This document shows, one piece after another, positions 7,728 through 10,860 of a DNA stretch of 10,860 nucleotides. This DNA comes from an uncultured Actinomycetes bacterium. GTDB taxonomy: Bacteria > Actinomycetota > Actinomycetes > Nanopelagicales > Nanopelagicaceae. The stretch spans positions 1-10,860 of the forward strand of contig CALMJB010000046.1 in NCBI GenBank assembly GCA_937864205.1, read 5' to 3'. The stretch's first letter is position 1; every line of letters begins with the position of its first letter. The notes beneath the pieces are model-generated. The model saw only the letters and a program-made list of their open reading frames with translations, was not told the DNA's origin and searched no databases. The position numbers and the translations under genes were made by a program.

Positions 7728-8381
7728 TCACTTGATTAGGTAAATCGCCGAAAATAGCGCGATCCAAACGATGTCAACGAAATGCCAGTAATACGAAACC
7801 ACAATTGCTGAAGTTGCTTGTTTGTGAGTGAACTTCGGTGCTTTAAAAATTCGAATCATCAAAATTAGAAAGGCTATTAATCCGCCCGTCACATGTAGTC
7901 CGTGGAAACCGGTAGTTATATAAAAAACTGATCCGTAAGGGTTTGAAGAGAATGAAATTCCCTCTGAAACCAATGCGGCGTACTCATATATCTGGCCACC
8001 GATGAAGAAAGCTCCCATTAAGAAAGTTAGCGCAAACCATTCCCGCAAACCCCAAGTGCTGATTTGCCAAATTTTTCCGCTGCGCCGTTCTTGGAATCGT
8101 TCTGCTGCAAAGACTCCAAATTGGCAGGTAACTGAGGAAAGAACTAAAACGGTTGTGTTTATTGCGGCAAATGGAATGTTTAAAATTTCAGTTGACTGCA
8201 ACCAAATTTCTGGACCTTGCACCGCACGAGTTGTGAAATACATTGCGAACAATGCCGCGAAAAACATTAACTCAGATGAGAGCCAAACAATCGTGCCAAC
8301 TGCAACTAAGTTTGGTCGATTCTGCCGACTCGGCTGATTTGGCATTGGGGCGGCACTTGATGTGGCGGTATACAAACTCAC
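7728..8381 (-). CDS. ctaE: Cytochrome c oxidase subunit III (aa3 type)
   Basis: This 217-aa, five-helix membrane protein is subunit III of the aa3 oxidase, which stabilises the catalytic subunits and the proton uptake path. Recognisable signatures are TIVWLSSELMFFAALFAMYF (30-49), GFHGLHVTGG (158-167) and YYWHFVDIVWI (197-207). Length and helix number fit actinobacterial CtaE, which lacks the first two helices of the mitochondrial protein. I chose the GTG start at 8381: AGGA lies 11 nt upstream, and the N-terminal stretch before NRPNLVAVGT then has a normal length. A downstream in-frame ATG (residue 13) has no ribosome binding site. It is the first gene of the minus-strand unit. Subunits I and II are not in this window, so they must be encoded elsewhere. 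Confidence 0.95.
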   Translation of the reverse strand: MSLYTATSSAAPMPNQPSRQNRPNLVAVGTIVWLSSELMFFAALFAMYFTTRAVQGPEIWLQSTEILNIPFAAINTTVLVLSSVTCQFGVFAAERFQERRSGKIWQISTWGLREWFALTFLMGAFFIGGQIYEYAALVSEGISFSSNPYGSVFYITTGFHGLHVTGGLIAFLILMIRIFKAPKFTHKQATSAIVVSYYWHFVDIVWIALFSAIYLIK

Positions 8382-8435
8382 ATGCTCATTATTCCTGAAC
8401 CAGATAGAAGGCTCTCAACCCATTGATTTACTTGG

Positions 8436-8456
8436 CTGGTGAGACGGGTCACCCAG
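8436..8456. repeat. Short imperfect inverted repeat in the divergent promoter (operator candidate)
   Basis: GGTGA (8438-8442) and TCACC (8449-8453) are perfect inverted copies around a 6-nt center (GACGGG). The arms extend outward as CTGGTGA against TCACCCAG with one bulged C. The repeat sits just upstream of the -10-like TAAGAT, so a protein bound here could block or assist transcription of the receiver gene and possibly of ctaE. It could also be chance, since a 5-bp repeat is short. Confidence 0.35.
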
Positions 8457-8457
8457 A

Positions 8458-8463
8458 TAAGAT
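8458..8463 (+). promoter_or_regulatory. Possible -10 element for a leaderless transcript of the receiver gene
   Basis: TAAGAT fits the TANNNT pattern of actinobacterial -10 elements. Its last base is 7 nt before the A of the ATG at 8470, the distance expected if transcription begins at the start codon. No Shine-Dalgarno sequence precedes this ATG, which agrees with a leaderless mRNA, a common form in Actinobacteria. A -35 at good spacing is not evident. Confidence 0.35.
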
Positions 8464-8469
8464 AACGAT

Positions 8470-8904
8470 ATGAATTCGCCGCAAAATTCATCTGAAAATC
8501 AATTTCAACCGACGATTTTGGTTTATTCCGATGACTCGTCAGTCCGAAAGTCAATAATCTCGGCTTTGGGAAAACGTGTAAGTGCCGAATTACCCGAACA
8601 CAAGATCATCGAGATTGCGACCGGGCCAGCGCTTTGGTTGCACTTAGATAGCAAGAAGAATGTTGATCTATTTATCCTTGATGGCGAAGCGGTTCCAGAA
8701 GGTGGAATGGGAATTGCTCGGCAACTTAAAGATGAGGTCTTTAATTGTCCACCAGTTCTGTTAGTTATAGGTCGAGCACAAGACAACTGGTTGGCAGCTT
8801 GGTCTCGGGCCGAAGATACAACCATTCACCCAATTGATCCTTTTACTTTGGCAAAAAAGGCGGCGAACTTGCTTAGAACTCGCATCGAGATTTCCGCTAA
8901 ATAA
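8470..8904 (+). CDS. Stand-alone atypical response-regulator receiver-domain protein
   Basis: This 144-aa protein has a receiver-like fold pattern and no output domain. After about 14 polar residues come the first strand and acidic pair (TILVYSDD, D21/D22), a third strand with the would-be phosphoacceptor (DLFILDGE, D71), a PPVLLVIGR strand (94-102) and a last helix (DPFTLAKKAANLL). Two standard switch residues look altered. The Ser/Thr expected after the fourth strand is Gly in VIGRAQD, and the invariant Lys of the usual KP motif appears as Asp in IDPF (122-125). Phosphorylation may therefore be absent or non-canonical. No histidine kinase is nearby. A similar receiver-like protein next to trpD and ctaE is, from memory, conserved in other Actinobacteria, often labelled response regulator. 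Its function is not known to me. It is separated from trpD by 31 nt and is probably co-transcribed with it. Confidence 0.75.
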   Translation: MNSPQNSSENQFQPTILVYSDDSSVRKSIISALGKRVSAELPEHKIIEIATGPALWLHLDSKKNVDLFILDGEAVPEGGMGIARQLKDEVFNCPPVLLVIGRAQDNWLAAWSRAEDTTIHPIDPFTLAKKAANLLRTRIEISAK

Positions 8905-8935
8905 TAATAAATTAATCAAACAACACTTTCTTACA

Positions 8936-9973
8936 ATGTCGCAAACATCTTGGTTAGAAATTCAAAACCAATTAACCGATAAAAAAGACTTAAATTCAGC
9001 TCAAGTAACTTGGGCGATGGCCGAAATTCTTAAAGGCAGCGCCAATTCTGATCAAATCAAAAGCTTCCTAATTGGTTTAAAAGAAAAGGGCGAGACCGCA
9101 CTAGAAGTTAACGCGCTGGTTAATCAGATGTATGAATTTGCTAGCCCGATCAATATTTCAGACCGGTGTGTAGATTCGGTTGGTACCGGCGGTGATGGCG
9201 CAGCCACGATAAACATTTCAACTATGGCAGCCATAGTTACTACTGCAGCCGGTGCAAGAGTTGTAAAGCACGGAAATCGCGCGGCTTCATCCAAATCTGG
9301 ATCGGCAGATTTACTTGAAGCACTAGGAATAAAAATAGATTTAACTGGTGAACAAGTTGCTAAATGTGTTCAGAAAATTGGCATCGGATTTTGCTTTGCG
9401 CCGGTTTTTCATCCGGCGATGAAAAATGCTGCCGCCGCCCGAAAAGAGTTAGGCGTGCCAACAGTTTTTAATATTTTAGGTCCGCTATCAAACCCGGCTA
9501 AGCCGAAAGCTGTCGCAATCGGAGTCGCAAACCCAAAATTTCTCGAATTGATGGCAAAGGTTTTAGCTGATCGCAAAAATGAAGGTTTTATTTTTCGCGG
9601 CGATGATGGATTAGATGAGCTTTCACTATCTGCCCCGTCAACAATTATTCAAATCAATGATGGCAAAATGACAAAACAAAAGTTAGACCCAGCCGAATTA
9701 GGAATATTGCCGGCACCGATCAGTGAATTAAAAGGTGGCGACGCAAAGGAAAATGCCAAATTAGCATTAGAAGTATTTGCCGGAAAAGTCGGGCCGATGC
9801 GAGATGCCACATTGTTGAATGCCGCGGCAGCCATTGCCGCTTTTAAAGCCGATTTTGGAATTGGGATTGTTCAACAATTTGCCAATGCTTTGGTTTTGGC
9901 GAAAAAAGCAATTGATTCCGGTGCTGCTACAAAATTAGTTGAAAGCTGGAAATCGGTATCTAATAGCGCCTGA
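8936..9973 (+). CDS. trpD: Anthranilate phosphoribosyltransferase
   Basis: This cytosolic enzyme joins anthranilate to PRPP in the second committed step of tryptophan synthesis. The 345-aa length from the ATG at 8936 is normal. Family motifs are GTGGD (83-87, PRPP pyrophosphate loop), KHGNRAASS (111-119), ARKELGVPTVFNILGPLSNP (168-187, with a substrate-site Arg at 169) and GLDELS (225-230, Mg2+-binding D227/E228). An in-frame TTG at 8834 would add 34 residues, but it lies inside the receiver gene and adds non-family sequence, so I rejected it. No Shine-Dalgarno sequence precedes the ATG; the 31-nt gap is AT-rich. No other trp gene is present, so this trpD is detached from a trp operon. The last 39 nt overlap the end of the convergent nuclease gene. 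Confidence 0.96.
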   Translation: MSQTSWLEIQNQLTDKKDLNSAQVTWAMAEILKGSANSDQIKSFLIGLKEKGETALEVNALVNQMYEFASPINISDRCVDSVGTGGDGAATINISTMAAIVTTAAGARVVKHGNRAASSKSGSADLLEALGIKIDLTGEQVAKCVQKIGIGFCFAPVFHPAMKNAAAARKELGVPTVFNILGPLSNPAKPKAVAIGVANPKFLELMAKVLADRKNEGFIFRGDDGLDELSLSAPSTIIQINDGKMTKQKLDPAELGILPAPISELKGGDAKENAKLALEVFAGKVGPMRDATLLNAAAAIAAFKADFGIGIVQQFANALVLAKKAIDSGAATKLVESWKSVSNSA

Positions 9974-10860
9974 ACCATTAACCGGTAATTTCCAGTCGCC
10001 ATCGATTTCTAGGATTTCAAATTCGCCATTAAATAAGTAGGAAAGTAATTTTTCGCTCTCTTCATAAGTGGCTGCCGGCAGTAGTTTTTGATCTAAGGAA
10101 ATGACTTCGGAACTTTGATTAAGTGAATTCACCACATCGGGGATGGTCATTTGATTTGCAACTGCCGAACCAACCAAACGACCGTGTCTTATATGTATTA
10201 CCTCAAGACTATTTTCAACTTTTTTGAGCACCATTAAGTTTTTTATCGCTACAAAATTTAGTAAGTTTTGCGATCTGTCCGATCCAATTAAAAATGCGCC
10301 CAGGCGCGATTTCACTGATTCCGCTTCTTCATATCTTTCGGACTCAGCCAATGATTTCATCTTGTCGGAAAGTGAGTGATGCAGGGGTTTAACATCAGAA
10401 GCAATAATTTCAATGGTTTGATTAACATGCATTTCATATTGAGATTGAGTCTCGTGGCCGATACAAGAGCCACCACATTTTTTCATGTCGTACAAGACAC
10501 ACGCTGATTTTGATTTTTTGCTTAATTCAAAGTTGCGATTATTGCACTGACGCAGATTTACGACTTCATGCACCGCTTCAATCGCACTTTGGGCACTCTC
10601 TTTTGAATTAAATGGTCCAAAGGTTATTTTCTGATTGGATACGTCGGGTAAGCCACGCGTTGATACCAATCGTGGAAAAGTTTCATTTGTAAGTTTTACC
10701 CAAATCGCTTGCTCTTGAAACCGAGAACGGCGGTTGTACCGAGGCTGTTTTTCACTAATTAGACGAAGTTCGCGGATTTGTGCCTCGATTACAGTCGCAC
10801 ACTTGATGTGGTCGATTCGTTCGGCGATTCCAATCATTTCGCGAATTCGAGATCGCGATT
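9935..10860 (-). CDS. UvrC-like (probable DEDD exonuclease/GIY-YIG) nuclease, C-terminal part, 5'-truncated by window edge
   Basis: The frame is open from the right edge through to the TAA at 9937-9935, so the ATG at 10837 is an internal Met and the N-terminus lies outside. The visible part (about 307 residues) starts in the end of a GIY-YIG domain (EAQIRELRLI, KQPRYNRRSRF). Next comes the UvrC-type cysteine set: RQC, then CVLYDMKKCGGSC, giving C-x14-C-x7-C-x3-C (residues 98, 113, 121 and 125 from the internal Met). This matches the cysteines reported to hold an iron-sulfur cluster in UvrC. A UVR-like helix pair follows (YEEAESVKSRL), then about 110 residues without the RNase H and HhH domains of true UvrC. 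A gene of this type, DnaQ-like exonuclease fused to UvrC-like parts, lies beside trpD in Mycobacterium (Rv2191), so the missing part is probably a DEDD exonuclease. A role in DNA repair is inferred. Confidence 0.85.
   Translation of the reverse strand, partial: SRSRIREMIGIAERIDHIKCATVIEAQIRELRLISEKQPRYNRRSRFQEQAIWVKLTNETFPRLVSTRGLPDVSNQKITFGPFNSKESAQSAIEAVHEVVNLRQCNNRNFELSKKSKSACVLYDMKKCGGSCIGHETQSQYEMHVNQTIEIIASDVKPLHHSLSDKMKSLAESERYEEAESVKSRLGAFLIGSDRSQNLLNFVAIKNLMVLKKVENSLEVIHIRHGRLVGSAVANQMTIPDVVNSLNQSSEVISLDQKLLPAATYEESEKLLSYLFNGEFEILEIDGDWKLPVNGSGAIRYRFPAFN

Larger units (their letters stand above)
8382..8469. promoter_or_regulatory. Divergent promoter region between ctaE-qcrCAB-tspO and the receiver-trpD genes
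   Basis: This 88-bp gap between oppositely oriented genes must hold both promoters unless transcripts start inside the neighbours. On the minus strand AGGA (8393-8396) is the likely ctaE ribosome binding site. On the plus strand TAAGAT (8458-8463) is a -10-like hexamer. An inverted repeat lies at 8436-8456. I do not see a convincing -35 at ideal spacing on either strand; TTGGCT at 8432-8437 is 20 nt from TAAGAT. Confidence 0.6.

Noticed and set aside
8834..8935. Upstream TTG start extending trpD by 34 residues
   Set aside because: It lies within the receiver gene in another frame, gives sequence not resembling TrpD, and the ATG at 8936 yields the normal family length.
1..10860. CRISPR array, insertion sequence, prophage or defence genes
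   Set aside because: I found no regularly spaced repeats, transposase motifs, integrase or phage proteins, and gene content and codon style are uniform across the window.

Overview
The window is gene-dense and AT-leaning, with mostly A/T-ending codons. It looks like chromosomal DNA of a low-GC actinobacterium. The main evidence is the block ctaE-qcrC-qcrA-qcrB divergent from trpD, with a DnaQ/UvrC-like nuclease gene convergent to trpD. From memory this matches the actinobacterial arrangement seen in Mycobacterium (Rv2191 to Rv2196). The cytochrome bc1 proteins are also of actinobacterial type: a three-helix Rieske protein, a diheme QcrC and a QcrB with a long C-terminal tail. Low GC, very short intergenic gaps and overlapping genes suggest a streamlined freshwater lineage such as the Nanopelagicales (acI). 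That placement is inference, not proof.

Left part (1-3856, plus strand): the 3' end of an SRPBCC-family gene overlaps by 4 nt a 1141-codon fused proline dehydrogenase / P5C dehydrogenase (PutA-like) gene. A tRNA-Pro(GGG) gene begins 4 nt after the putA stop. The PutA-like enzyme would convert proline to glutamate and feed electrons to the quinone pool.

Middle part (3865-8381, minus strand): a five-gene unit read right to left, ctaE (oxidase subunit III), qcrC, qcrA, qcrB and tspO, with gaps of 4 and 7 nt and overlaps of 4 and 14 nt. The first four genes encode the complete bc1 core and one aa3-oxidase subunit of the actinobacterial III-IV supercomplex. tspO, a TspO/MBR tryptophan-rich membrane protein, is attached at the end.

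Right part (8382-10860): an 88-bp divergent promoter region contains an inverted repeat. It is followed on the plus strand by an atypical stand-alone receiver-domain protein and by trpD (anthranilate phosphoribosyltransferase). The trpD 3' end overlaps by 39 nt the 3' end of a convergent UvrC-like nuclease gene that runs off the right edge.

Most of the window is well-understood housekeeping sequence. I see no CRISPR array, insertion sequence, phage gene or clear new multi-gene system. The points worth a second look are the translationally linked tspO, the degenerate receiver protein, the inverted repeat with a possible leaderless start, the putA/tRNA-Pro junction, and the cysteine-rich UvrC-like protein. 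No gene-free stretch exceeds 300 bases.
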